NCBI GenBank assembly: GCA_900142905.1
Contig: FSRV01000001.1
Location: 1,612,001-1,676,000, forward strand
DNA: 64,000 bases
From: Burkholderia sp. GAS332
GTDB lineage: Bacteria > Pseudomonadota > Gammaproteobacteria > Burkholderiales > Burkholderiaceae
Direction of reading: 5' to 3'
In this document: positions 51,453 to 60,570 of the stretch, one piece after another
How positions within the stretch are numbered: position 1 is the stretch's first letter
Layout: each line of letters starts with the position of its first letter
Translations under genes and position numbers: made by a program
Notes under the pieces: generated by a model
What the model was told of the DNA's origin: nothing
The model's database searches: none
Seen by the model: the letters and a program-made list of their open reading frames with translations, nothing else

Positions 51453-52403
51453 TCAGTGCCGCTGCTCGGCCGCCGGCGTCACGCCTTCTGAGAGCGCATT
51501 GGCGACAAAAAGTTGCGCCACGTCGACCGGATCGAATTCGTATCGTTGATTACAGAATTCGCAATGAATCTCGACGTGACCACGTTCTTCGATCACGCCG
51601 TCCACTTCCTCGCGGCCCAGCATCTTCAGCATCGCGCCGACTTTTTCGCGCGAACAGCTGCATTCGAAGCGCGTCATGGCCGGTTCGAAATGCTGTACGT
51701 TCTCCTGCCAGAACAGACGGCGGAAAATCGTTGCCGGTTCTTCTTTCAGCAGCTCGTCTTGCGACATCGTGCCGCCGAGCGTGCAGACGCGCTCCCACGT
51801 GTCCGCGTCCAGATCGCCCGGGTGAGGGACGATGCCGCCGTCGCCCGGCAGCTTTTGCAGCAGCATGCCGACGGCGCGTTCGGTGTTCGCCGCGAGCCAC
51901 AGGCGCGTGTCGAGCTGCTCCGAGTGATGCATGTAGTGCTCGAGCACTTCGGACATCGACTTGAGCGGGCCGTCCACGCCCGACAGCGGCACGATACTTT
52001 GATACGGTTGCTGGCCGGGCTGCTTGTCGCGCGGGTCGAGCGTAATCACGCACCGGCCATGGCCGCTCGCGTTGACCAGCTCGATCATGGTCGTATCGTC
52101 GCCGATGGTATTGCCCGCTTCGCCGGAGAGCTTGGCGGTGGCGCGCATCGACAGGTCGGAGCTGCACTGCACCACCAGCATCTTGGCCGGTCCGTCTCCG
52201 AAAATCTGCATGACGAGCGTACCGTCGAACTTGAGGTTCGCCGAAAGCAGCGCGCACGCGGCCATCATCTCGCCCAGAATCGTCCGCACGGGCGCCGGAT
52301 AGTCCCGGCGCGTCAGCACTTCCTGCCACGTGTTGCGCAGCGAAACGATCTCGCCGCGCACCGGCGCCGCGCTGAACATGAATTTTTGCAACTGGTCGCT
52401 CAC
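51453..52403 (-). CDS. hslO: Redox-regulated chaperone Hsp33
   Basis: A 316-residue cytosolic holdase that is switched on by oxidation. The four zinc-binding, redox-sensing cysteines are present near the C-terminus as C-x-C in FECSCSREKV and C-x2-C in HCEFCNQRYEF. The N-terminal domain includes MMAACALLSANLKFDGTL and MIELVNASGHGRCVITLD. It is followed downstream by a lipoprotein gene and preceded by the carbonic-anhydrase-like gene on the same strand, 63 bases away. Confidence 0.97.
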   Translation of the reverse strand: MSDQLQKFMFSAAPVRGEIVSLRNTWQEVLTRRDYPAPVRTILGEMMAACALLSANLKFDGTLVMQIFGDGPAKMLVVQCSSDLSMRATAKLSGEAGNTIGDDTTMIELVNASGHGRCVITLDPRDKQPGQQPYQSIVPLSGVDGPLKSMSEVLEHYMHHSEQLDTRLWLAANTERAVGMLLQKLPGDGGIVPHPGDLDADTWERVCTLGGTMSQDELLKEEPATIFRRLFWQENVQHFEPAMTRFECSCSREKVGAMLKMLGREEVDGVIEERGHVEIHCEFCNQRYEFDPVDVAQLFVANALSEGVTPAAEQRH

Positions 52404-52466
52404 AACTTTTCCTCGGTCGAATGACGCAGCCTGATGCCGCGCCGTGCGCGCCGCGCGCCCGGCTGA

Positions 52467-52991
52467 TTAGCCGATACGCACGAGCTGCGCCTTGAAATAT
52501 TCGCGGCGCTCGGCATAGCTTGCCGTGCCGCGCTGCATATTGGCGATATCCGTCTCGGTCAGTTCGCGCACCACTTTGGCGGGCGCGCCGAGAATCAGCG
52601 AATTGTCGGGAAACACTTTGCCTTCGGTGACGATGGCGCCCGCTCCGACCAGACAGTTGCGGCCGATTACCGCACCATTCAAGACCACGGCCTGAATTCC
52701 GATCAGCGAGCCTTCCTTGATCGTGCAGCCGTGCAGCATGACCTGGTGGCCGATCGTCACATTCGGCTCGATCGTCAGCGGGAAGCCCGGGTCGGTGTGC
52801 AGCACGGCGTTTTCCTGGACGTTGCTACCCGCACCGAGCGTGATCGGTTCGTTGTCGCCGCGAAGCGTCGCGCCGAACCAGACGCTCGAATTTTCCTCGA
52901 GCGTGACGTTGCCGATAATGTTCGCCGAATCCGCGACGAACACGCTTTCGTGGATGGTCGGGGCTGATGCGCCAAGCTTGTAAATTGTCAC
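52467..52991 (-). CDS. Gamma-class carbonic anhydrase-like hexapeptide-repeat protein
   Basis: A 174-residue left-handed beta-helix protein (repeats such as IIGNVTLEENSSVWFGA and VIGRNCLVGAGAIV). Three His in NAVLHTDPG and TIGHQVMLHG match the metal ligands of the gamma-carbonic anhydrase / PaaY-YrdA group. Many members have weak or no carbonic anhydrase activity; some are thioesterases. The start is GTG at 52991, chosen because GAGGAGA lies just upstream and the protein then opens MTIYKLG; the frame is open further upstream. Neighbours are hslO downstream and a divergent ferritin-like gene. Confidence 0.9.
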   Translation of the reverse strand: MTIYKLGASAPTIHESVFVADSANIIGNVTLEENSSVWFGATLRGDNEPITLGAGSNVQENAVLHTDPGFPLTIEPNVTIGHQVMLHGCTIKEGSLIGIQAVVLNGAVIGRNCLVGAGAIVTEGKVFPDNSLILGAPAKVVRELTETDIANMQRGTASYAERREYFKAQLVRIG

Positions 52992-53338
52992 GGTGTCTCC
53001 TCTTGATCGGTCGCTACGCGCTGCGCGGGCGGGCTGGGGCTGCGGTGGGGCTGCCAAATGGGACTGCCAAATAGGGCTCGAAGCTGGACATCAAAGCGGC
53101 GCTGCAAAAGAGGCTGCAAAAGAGGCTGCAAAACGCCCGGAACCGCTCCGACGGCCGCTTTGTCCTGCCGGCCCCGCGCACCAGGCACGCGAGATGGTCG
53201 AATCGAGTATTGTAAACGGTTGTGTGGTTAGGCCGCTTGGCGACGCCCCAAGCGGTCCAACGCTCAGCCGGGGCGAGCGCCGCGTCTCCCGCTTTGCCTG
53301 TTTCCGTTCCTGCCGTTTCCTTTGCTAACCTGGTTGCT
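52992..53338. other. 347-base divergent gap with short tandem repeats
   Basis: It separates the carbonic-anhydrase-like gene from the DUF455 gene. It contains a CTGCCAAAT repeat pair near 53051-53071 and the 12-bp repeats at 53101-53133. No clear promoter hexamers or stems were found. The plus-strand frame is open through its last 117 bases, but the composition is not protein-like. Confidence 0.5.
53101..53133 (+). repeat. 12-bp tandem repeat GCTGCAAAAGAG
   Basis: Two perfect copies (53101-53112, 53113-53124) and a third matching for its first nine bases. It is intergenic, between divergent genes. Confidence 0.85.
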
Positions 53339-54268
53339 ATGAATTCCGCTCGTCCGTCTGTTTCGCCAGTTCCGCCGATATCGAATCCGGAGAGTGATTC
53401 GAATCGCGCGAATTGCGCGCGCCGCTCAGCGCTGGCCGCATTGCGCGAAATCGACCCGGCAACCAAGGCAGCCGCGGCCCGCGCGTTATACGCCGCCGCG
53501 CTCGACGGCAGCCTCGCCTGTCCCGCGGACCTCGAACTCGCCGAGCCGGCGGACCTGCCGGGCCGTCCCGCACGCCCCGAACTGGTCGACCCACGCAAAC
53601 TGAAGCGGCGCAGCATGCAATCGCCCGAAGGGCGAGCCGTCTTGCTGCACGCGCTGGCGCACATCGAGTTCAACGCCATCAATCTCGCGCTCGACGCCGT
53701 CTGGCGTTTCGCCAGTATGCCCGCCGAGTTCTACACCGACTGGCTCAAAGTCGCCGCCGAAGAGGCGCATCACTTCTCGCTGCTGACCGCGCGGCTTGCG
53801 GAATTCGGCCATGCCTACGGCGATTTTCCCGCACACGACGGCCTCTGGGATATGTGCGAGCGCACCCGTGGCGACGTGCTGGCGCGCATGGCGCTGGTGC
53901 CGCGCACCCTCGAAGCGCGTGGCCTCGACGCCTCGCCGCCGATCCGCGCCCGCTTGCAGCAGGCGGGCGACCGCGCGTCTGCGGCGATTCTCGACGTGAT
54001 CCTGCGCGACGAAATAGGCCATGTGCTGATCGGCAACCACTGGTTCCGTCATCTGTGCGACGCGGGCAGCCTCGATCCGCATGCCACCTACACGCGCCTC
54101 GCCGACCAGTATCACGCACCGAAATTACGCGGTCCGTTCAATTTCGAGGCGCGTCGCGACGCCGGTTTCGACGAAGCCGAACTGGCCGCGCTGGTCGCCC
54201 TGGCTGGCCTCGACGCTGAGCAGCCGACCCCGTCGGCTGCTCAGGCCCCCGCGGCCATGCGCGACTGA
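53339..54268 (+). CDS. DUF455 ferritin-like protein
   Basis: The 309-residue product has a variable N-terminus, then a four-helix ferritin-like domain with likely di-metal ligands in HIEFNAINLALDAVWRF, AAEEAHHFSLL and RDEIGHVLIGNHWF. DUF455 proteins (PF04305 type) are uncharacterised; related ferritin-like folds act on metals or tRNA. The ATG at 53339 gives MNSARPSVSPVPP. The next gene has its own -10 element. The family call is good, the function unknown. Confidence 0.87.
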   Translation: MNSARPSVSPVPPISNPESDSNRANCARRSALAALREIDPATKAAAARALYAAALDGSLACPADLELAEPADLPGRPARPELVDPRKLKRRSMQSPEGRAVLLHALAHIEFNAINLALDAVWRFASMPAEFYTDWLKVAAEEAHHFSLLTARLAEFGHAYGDFPAHDGLWDMCERTRGDVLARMALVPRTLEARGLDASPPIRARLQQAGDRASAAILDVILRDEIGHVLIGNHWFRHLCDAGSLDPHATYTRLADQYHAPKLRGPFNFEARRDAGFDEAELAALVALAGLDAEQPTPSAAQAPAAMRD

Positions 54269-54353
54269 AACCTTCTTCCATAGCCAGACCCCACGCATCG
54301 CCCGGCTATCTCGTTATAATCGAACGACCATTCTTTTTTCGGGCGCGCTGTTC

Positions 54354-55238
54354 ATGAATACCTCCAAGTCTGAATTCATTTCCGTGCGCGGCATCCGTCT
54401 GCACGCGCGGCGCTGGGGCAATCCGGATGCGCCGATGCTGTTCATGCTGCACGGCTGGATGGATGTGGCAGCGTCGTTCCAGTTCGTCGTCGACGCATTG
54501 GGCGGCGACTGGCAGGTGATTGCGCCCGATATGCGCGGCTTCGGCCTGTCGGACTGGCCGGTCGCCGAACGCGGCGGCGGCAATTACTGGATCCAGGACT
54601 ACCTCGCCGATCTCGACGCGCTGCTCGACCACTATGCACCGACCGGCGAAGTCAATCTGGTCGGCCACAGCATGGGCGCGAACATCGTCTGCCTGTATGC
54701 CGGCGTGCGGCCGGAGCGGGTGCGGCGAGTGGTCGATCTGGAAGGCTTTGGTCTTGCGCCGTCGCACTCGGCACAAGCGCCCAAGCGTCTTCGCACCTGG
54801 CTCGACGAGTTGCGCGATCCGCCGCAGTTGAAGCGCTATGCGACGCTGGATGACGTCGCCGGCCGCCTGATCAAAACCAACCCGCGCCTCGCTCCGCCGC
54901 GCGCGCAGTTCCTCGCGCAGCATTGGTCCAAGCCGGACGGCGAAGGGCGCTTCATGCTGCTTGCCGATCCGGCGCACAAACTGCGCGGGCCGACGCTGTA
55001 CCGTCTCGACGAAGTGATGGCCGTGTGGCGCAAGGCCACCGCCAAAGTGCTGCACGTCGAGGCGGCTAACTCGCCCACGCTCGCGCAGATCGCCGGCGAG
55101 ATTCCGCTCGACGAATTCAAGGCGCGTTTCCAGGCTTTCCCGAACTGGCGCGAGAAGATCATCGACGAAGCGGGGCACATGGTGCACCACGACCAGCCGG
55201 AGCAGGTGGCCGCGCTGATCGAGGGCTTCTGCGCCTAG
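54354..55238 (+). CDS. Alpha/beta-fold hydrolase
   Basis: A 294-residue hydrolase: FMLHGWMDVAASFQFV near the N-terminus (oxyanion HGW), DMRGFGLSDWP, the nucleophile elbow GHSMGANIVCL and the catalytic His in EAGHMVHHDQPEQV. These match epoxide-hydrolase/haloalkane-type alpha/beta proteins; the substrate is unknown. A perfect TATAAT at 54315-54320 predicts a transcript with a leader of about 27 bases. The in-frame open region upstream is a shadow of the DUF455 gene. Confidence 0.9.
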   Translation: MNTSKSEFISVRGIRLHARRWGNPDAPMLFMLHGWMDVAASFQFVVDALGGDWQVIAPDMRGFGLSDWPVAERGGGNYWIQDYLADLDALLDHYAPTGEVNLVGHSMGANIVCLYAGVRPERVRRVVDLEGFGLAPSHSAQAPKRLRTWLDELRDPPQLKRYATLDDVAGRLIKTNPRLAPPRAQFLAQHWSKPDGEGRFMLLADPAHKLRGPTLYRLDEVMAVWRKATAKVLHVEAANSPTLAQIAGEIPLDEFKARFQAFPNWREKIIDEAGHMVHHDQPEQVAALIEGFCA

Positions 55239-55340
55239 ATCTTGCAAAAAGGCTTCGATGCGAGGTCCGGGTCGCGAGATAGCTCGACGGTCACTTACTG
55301 CGTTGCAGTAAAATGAATGCAGAACTTTCTCAAGACAAAG

Positions 55341-56171
55341 ATGAACGCTGACCTCCACTGTCATTCCACCGTTTCCGACGGCCAGTTCGCGCCGGCCGAT
55401 GTCGCGCGCCGCGCGCACGCGGGCGGCGTGACGCTGTGGGCGTTGACCGACCACGACGAACTGGGCGGCCAGCACGAGGCGCGCAGCACCGCTGAGGCGC
55501 TTGGCATGGGCTACCTGAGCGGCGTGGAGATCTCGGTGACATGGGCTTCGCGCACGGTGCACATCGTCGGTCTTGGCGTCGATCCGACCAGTTCGATTCT
55601 GATCGACGGCTTGGCGCGCACCCGCAACGGCCGCGCCGCCCGTGCCGAAGCCATGGGCGAGCAGTTGGCCACGCTCGGCATCCCCGACGCCTATCAAGGC
55701 GCGCTCAAATACGTCTCGAACCCGGACATGATTTCGCGCACGCACTTCGCGCGCTTCATGGTTGAAAGCGGTTACGCCAACTCGACGCAAGACGTGTTCA
55801 ACCGCTTCCTCGGCGACGGCAAGCCCGGCTACGTGTCGCATCGCTGGGCGAAACTGGCGGACGCGGTTGGCTGGATTCAGGCGGCCGGCGGCGAGGCGAT
55901 CGTCGCGCACCCGGGGCGCTATGCGTACTCTCCGGTCGAATTCGACGCTTTTTTTGCCGAATTCATCGACCTGGGCGGTAAGGCGATCGAAGTGGTGACG
56001 GGCAGCCACACGCCGGATCAGTACCGCGAATACGCGGACGTCGCGCGCCGCTTCGGCTTCGAAGCGTCGCGCGGTTCCGACTTCCATGCACCCGGCGAAG
56101 GCCGCGTCGATCTCGGCACGCTGCCGCCGCTGCCTTCCGATCTCAAGCCCGTCTGGGAACGCTGGTTGTGA
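55341..56171 (+). CDS. PHP-domain phosphoesterase (RNase AM / YciV type)
   Basis: The 276-residue protein has all PHP metal motifs: ADLHCHSTVSDG, LTDHDELGG, ISRTHFARFM, IVAHPGRY and GSDFHAPGE. Close relatives hydrolyse 3',5'-nucleoside bisphosphates and trim RNA 5' ends. The ATG at 55341 was preferred to one at 55317 because TAAAAT at 55309-55314 is a likely -10 that would start transcription after 55317, and because the family opens directly at ADLHCHS. The neighbouring YciO-type gene downstream is commonly associated with this family. Confidence 0.9.
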   Translation: MNADLHCHSTVSDGQFAPADVARRAHAGGVTLWALTDHDELGGQHEARSTAEALGMGYLSGVEISVTWASRTVHIVGLGVDPTSSILIDGLARTRNGRAARAEAMGEQLATLGIPDAYQGALKYVSNPDMISRTHFARFMVESGYANSTQDVFNRFLGDGKPGYVSHRWAKLADAVGWIQAAGGEAIVAHPGRYAYSPVEFDAFFAEFIDLGGKAIEVVTGSHTPDQYREYADVARRFGFEASRGSDFHAPGEGRVDLGTLPPLPSDLKPVWERWL

Positions 56172-56241
56172 TCGCATGCCGTGCCATGTCGGCACGAGAT
56201 GCGCGAAAGCTCTCGGCAGAGCGGCGTGCTTTCGCCCGATC

Positions 56242-56277
56242 TTCCGTCCGGCTTTCCGTCCGAATTTCCGTCCGTAG
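56242..56277 (+). repeat. Three 12-bp tandem repeats before the YciO-type gene
   Basis: TTCCGTCCGGCT, TTCCGTCCGAAT and TTCCGTCCGTAG run head to tail with a TTCCGTCCG core. They lie in the 131-base gap between the PHP gene and the YciO-type gene. Confidence 0.85.
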
Positions 56278-56302
56278 CCACCCGTAGCCACCGTTAGTCA
56301 AA

Positions 56303-56938
56303 ATGTCCCAATACTTTCGGCTTCATCCGGATAACCCGCAGCCGCGCCTTGTCAAACAGGCGGTGCAAATCATCAAAGACGGCGGCGTCGTCGCGTTGCC
56401 GACGGATTCGAGCTATGCGCTCGCCTGTCATCTCGACGACAAGGACGCGGTCGAGCGTTTGCGGCGCATTCGCGGGCTCGACGAGAAGGCCCTGCTGTCG
56501 CTGCTGGTGCGCGATCTGTCGGAGTTGTCGAACTTCGCGATGGTCGACAACCGGCAGTTCCGCCTGATCAAGTCGGTCACGCCAGGCCCCTACGTGTTCG
56601 TGTTGCAGGCCACCAAGGAAGTGCCGCGCCGCCTGTCGCACCCGTCGCGCAAGACTATCGGTCTGCGGGTGCCGGAGCATGCCATCACGCTGGCGATCCT
56701 CGAAGAACTCGGCCAGCCGCTGCTCGGCTCCACGCTGATCATGCCGGACGAAACCCAGCCGCTGAACGACCCGGAAGAGATCCGCGAGCGGCTCGAGAAA
56801 CAGCTGGACCTGGTGATCGATGGCGGCCCGTGCGTGTGCGAGCCGTCGACGGTGATCGATTTGACCGGCGCTGACCCGGTGCTGGTGCGGGCAGGGCGCG
56901 GTTCGCTCGCGCCCTTCGGTCTCGAAGAGACGGCATAA
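56303..56938 (+). CDS. YciO/Sua5/YrdC-family L-threonylcarbamoyladenylate synthase-like protein
   Basis: A 211-residue YrdC-fold protein (KDGGVVALPTDSSYALAC, KALLSLLVRDLSELSNFAM, FVLQATKEVPRR, KTIGLRVPEH, CEPSTVIDLTG). TsaC/YrdC makes the precursor of t6A in tRNA; the YciO branch lacks some of that activity and its role is less clear. The opening MSQYFRLHPDNPQPRLVKQ is characteristic of the YciO branch. It is followed by the M50 protease gene, 47 bases away. Confidence 0.9.
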   Translation: MSQYFRLHPDNPQPRLVKQAVQIIKDGGVVALPTDSSYALACHLDDKDAVERLRRIRGLDEKALLSLLVRDLSELSNFAMVDNRQFRLIKSVTPGPYVFVLQATKEVPRRLSHPSRKTIGLRVPEHAITLAILEELGQPLLGSTLIMPDETQPLNDPEEIRERLEKQLDLVIDGGPCVCEPSTVIDLTGADPVLVRAGRGSLAPFGLEETA

Positions 56939-56985
56939 GCGAAAGCGGACAGACGCACGCCATCGCGTTGTTACAATAGCGAGCT

Positions 56986-57648
56986 ATGGATTCCTCCCTG
57001 ATACAGACGATTGCGGTTTACGCGTTGCCGGTGATTTTCGCCATCACGCTGCACGAAGCCGCGCATGGCTACGTCGCGCGCTGGCTCGGCGACAATACCG
57101 CGTACGTGCTCGGCCGCGTTTCCCTCAATCCGATGCGGCACATCGATCCGCTCGGCACGATCGCGATCCCCTTGCTGCTGTACTTCGCCACCAGCGGCGC
57201 GTTTATGTTCGGTTACGCAAAGCCGGTGCCGGTCGCCTTCGGCAATTTGCGCAACCCGCGTTGGGGTAGCCTGTGGGTCGCGGCCGCCGGGCCGGGCTGC
57301 AATTTCGTGCAGGCACTGGTGTGGGGGCTGATCAGCGTTGGACTTGGCGTGGCCGGGGTCGACGAACCGTTCTTCACGCGCATGGCGGCAGCCGGCGTCG
57401 GTGTGAACCTCGTGCTTGGCGTGCTCAACCTGTTTCCGCTGCCTCCGCTCGACGGCGGCCGCGTGCTGATGGCGCTGTTGCCGACGCGGCAATCGATCGC
57501 GCTGTCGCGTCTCGAACCCTACGGCTTTTTCATCGTGATGGCGCTGGTCATGACGGGCACGCTCACGCGGTATTGGCTTAGCCCGCTCGTGACGCTCGGC
57601 TACGGTGCGCTTACCGCAATTCTGACTCCACTTGTTTCGCTTTTCTAA
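56986..57648 (+). CDS. Site-2 protease-type M50 membrane metalloprotease
   Basis: The 220-residue polytopic protein has the intramembrane zinc motif HEAAH (His23, Glu24, His27) and the distal NLFPLPPLDGGRVL with the third ligand Asp. About five hydrophobic helices are visible. There is no PDZ domain, so it belongs to the short Rv/YwhC-like branch rather than to RseP. The substrate is unknown. A TACAAT at 56972-56977 ends only 8 bases before the ATG, which would make the mRNA nearly leaderless. trpS starts six bases after its stop. Confidence 0.92.
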   Translation: MDSSLIQTIAVYALPVIFAITLHEAAHGYVARWLGDNTAYVLGRVSLNPMRHIDPLGTIAIPLLLYFATSGAFMFGYAKPVPVAFGNLRNPRWGSLWVAAAGPGCNFVQALVWGLISVGLGVAGVDEPFFTRMAAAGVGVNLVLGVLNLFPLPPLDGGRVLMALLPTRQSIALSRLEPYGFFIVMALVMTGTLTRYWLSPLVTLGYGALTAILTPLVSLF

Positions 57649-57654
57649 ATAATC

Positions 57655-58857
57655 ATGTTCCCAGACCGTATCTTCTCCGGCATGCGGCCCACCGGGTCGC
57701 TGCACCTCGGCCACTATCACGGCGTGCTGAAAAACTGGGTGCGGTTGCAGTCCGAATACCCGTGTTTCTTCTGCGTGGTCGATTGGCACGCGCTGACGAC
57801 GCACTACGAAACGCCCGAAGTGATCGAAAAGAACGTGTGGGACGTGCTGATCGACTGGCTTGCCTCAGGCATCGATCCGGCGCAGGCTACGCTGTTCATC
57901 CAGAGCAAGGTGCCCGAGCATGCGGAGCTGGCGTTGCTGCTCGGCATGAGCACGCCGCTCGGCTGGCTCGAGCGCGTGCCGACCTACAAGGAGCAGCAGG
58001 AAAAGCTGAAGGACAAGGACCTGTCTACCTACGGTTTCCTCGGCTATCCGGTGCTGATGGCGGCGGACATCCTGCTGTACCGCGGCTCGCTCGTGCCGGT
58101 CGGCGAAGATCAGGTGCCGCACGTCGAAATGACGCGTGAAATCGCGCGTCGTTTCAACTATCTGTACGGCCGCGAACCGGGCTTCGAAGAGAAGGCCAAT
58201 GAAGCCGCGAAGAAGCTGGGCGGCAAGCGCGCCAAGCTTTATCACGAACTGCGCAACGCCTATCAGCAGGAAGGCGACGACGAAGCACTCGAACAGGCGC
58301 GCGCGATGTTGCAGGAATCGCAGAGCCTGTCGATGAGCGATCGCGAGCGTCTGTTCGGCTACCTCGAAGGGTCGCGCAAGATCATTCTGGTCGAGCCGCA
58401 GGCCATGCTGACCGAAGCGTCGCGCATGCCGGGTCTGGACGGCCAGAAGATGTCGAAGTCGTACGGCAATACGATCGGCCTGCGCGAAGACGCGGAAACG
58501 ATCACGAAGAAGGTCCGCACCATGCCGACCGATCCGGCCCGCGTGCGCCGCACCGATCCGGGCGATCCGGACAAGTGCCCGGTGTGGCAGCTGCACCAGG
58601 TCTACACGGACGAAGCCACGCACGAGTGGGTGCAGAAGGGCTGCCGGACGGCAGGAATCGGCTGCCTCGAGTGCAAGCAGCCGGTGATCGAAGGGATTCT
58701 GCGCGAACAGCAGCCGATGCTCGAACGCGCGCAGAAGTACATGGACGATCCGTCGCTGTTGCGCGCGATCGTCGCCGACGGCTGCGACAAGGCCCGCAAG
58801 TACGCCACGGAAACGATGCGTGATGTGCGCGAGGCGATGGGCCTGTCGTACAACTGA
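57655..58857 (+). CDS. trpS: Tryptophanyl-tRNA synthetase
   Basis: A 400-residue class I synthetase with the HIGH-type HLGHYHG in SGMRPTGSLHLGHYHG and KMSKS in GLDGQKMSKSYGNTI. It is longer than the roughly 334-residue E. coli enzyme; the extra length includes a region around residues 190-240 and the C-terminal half containing DPDKCPVWQLH and GCLECKQPVIEG, whose cysteines could bind metal. It starts six bases after the M50 gene and is likely co-transcribed with it. Confidence 0.96.
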   Translation: MFPDRIFSGMRPTGSLHLGHYHGVLKNWVRLQSEYPCFFCVVDWHALTTHYETPEVIEKNVWDVLIDWLASGIDPAQATLFIQSKVPEHAELALLLGMSTPLGWLERVPTYKEQQEKLKDKDLSTYGFLGYPVLMAADILLYRGSLVPVGEDQVPHVEMTREIARRFNYLYGREPGFEEKANEAAKKLGGKRAKLYHELRNAYQQEGDDEALEQARAMLQESQSLSMSDRERLFGYLEGSRKIILVEPQAMLTEASRMPGLDGQKMSKSYGNTIGLREDAETITKKVRTMPTDPARVRRTDPGDPDKCPVWQLHQVYTDEATHEWVQKGCRTAGIGCLECKQPVIEGILREQQPMLERAQKYMDDPSLLRAIVADGCDKARKYATETMRDVREAMGLSYN

Positions 58858-58873
58858 TTGCCGCGCTGAAGCG

Positions 58874-59485
58874 ATGAGTACGCCCGTTACCCTGCCGGAC
58901 GGTTCCTCGCACGGAAACGGCGAGCCGTCGCGCTGGGTGCGCCACTGGGCGCATCTGGTCGCGGCGGGCGGCGCGGTGCTCGACGTGGCGTCGGGGGCAG
59001 GGCGGCATGCGCGGTTCTTCGCGTCGCTGGGCCATCCGGTGACCGCGCTCGACCGGAATGCGGCGGCGCTGGACGCCATGCGTGACGAGCCACTCGTCAC
59101 CACGCTCGTCGCTGATATCGAAGGCGCCGCTTGGCCCTTGCCCGACGACGCGAAATTCGCCGCGATCGTGGTCACGAACTACCTGCACCGGCCGCTGTTT
59201 CCGCAGCTTTTGCGCTCACTCGCGCCCGGCGGTGTACTGGTTTACGAGACCTTCGCGCAAGGCAACGAAAGCGTCGGCAAGCCGTCTAATCCGGCGTTTT
59301 TGCTCGCGCCCGGCGAGTTGCTCGACGTGGTGCACGGCCACCTCCGTGTGGTCGCATTTCAAGACGGATTTCTCGCGCAGCCGCGCCCGGCTTACGTCCA
59401 GCGGATATGCGCAATTATGGAGGCGGATCGCTCAGCCGAGCGCTTGGAGGCGGCACCCCCGCCTTGTTACGAGCTGGCTGGGTAA
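58874..59485 (+). CDS. SAM-dependent methyltransferase, class I
   Basis: A 203-residue protein with the SAM-binding motif VLDVASGAGRHARFF, the acidic loop VTALDRNAAALDAM, and LAPGGVLVYETFAQGNE. No target-recognition domain is visible, so the substrate is unknown. It starts 16 bases after trpS and is probably in the same transcript; dapA has its own -10-like element after it. Confidence 0.9.
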   Translation: MSTPVTLPDGSSHGNGEPSRWVRHWAHLVAAGGAVLDVASGAGRHARFFASLGHPVTALDRNAAALDAMRDEPLVTTLVADIEGAAWPLPDDAKFAAIVVTNYLHRPLFPQLLRSLAPGGVLVYETFAQGNESVGKPSNPAFLLAPGELLDVVHGHLRVVAFQDGFLAQPRPAYVQRICAIMEADRSAERLEAAPPPCYELAG

Positions 59486-59528
59486 TCCGCTACAATCGCG
59501 GTTTACCTGATCAAATTCATGGCGTTTC

Positions 59529-60443
<915 letters not shown>

Positions 60444-60570
60444 GCCGGGCTCGACCCAGCCCCAGCGTTACTGAAAGCCTGCCACCGGCACTCCCTTAAC
60501 CGACGTCGATCCAGCCCACGTTCCCGGCACACAGAACCAGGCACCGCGTTCCAGCATCACGAAGGACCTC

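Noticed and set aside
55317..55319. Earlier ATG for the PHP phosphoesterase
   Set aside because: A TAAAAT -10-like element ends three bases before it, so it is probably not transcribed; the family starts at the later ATG.
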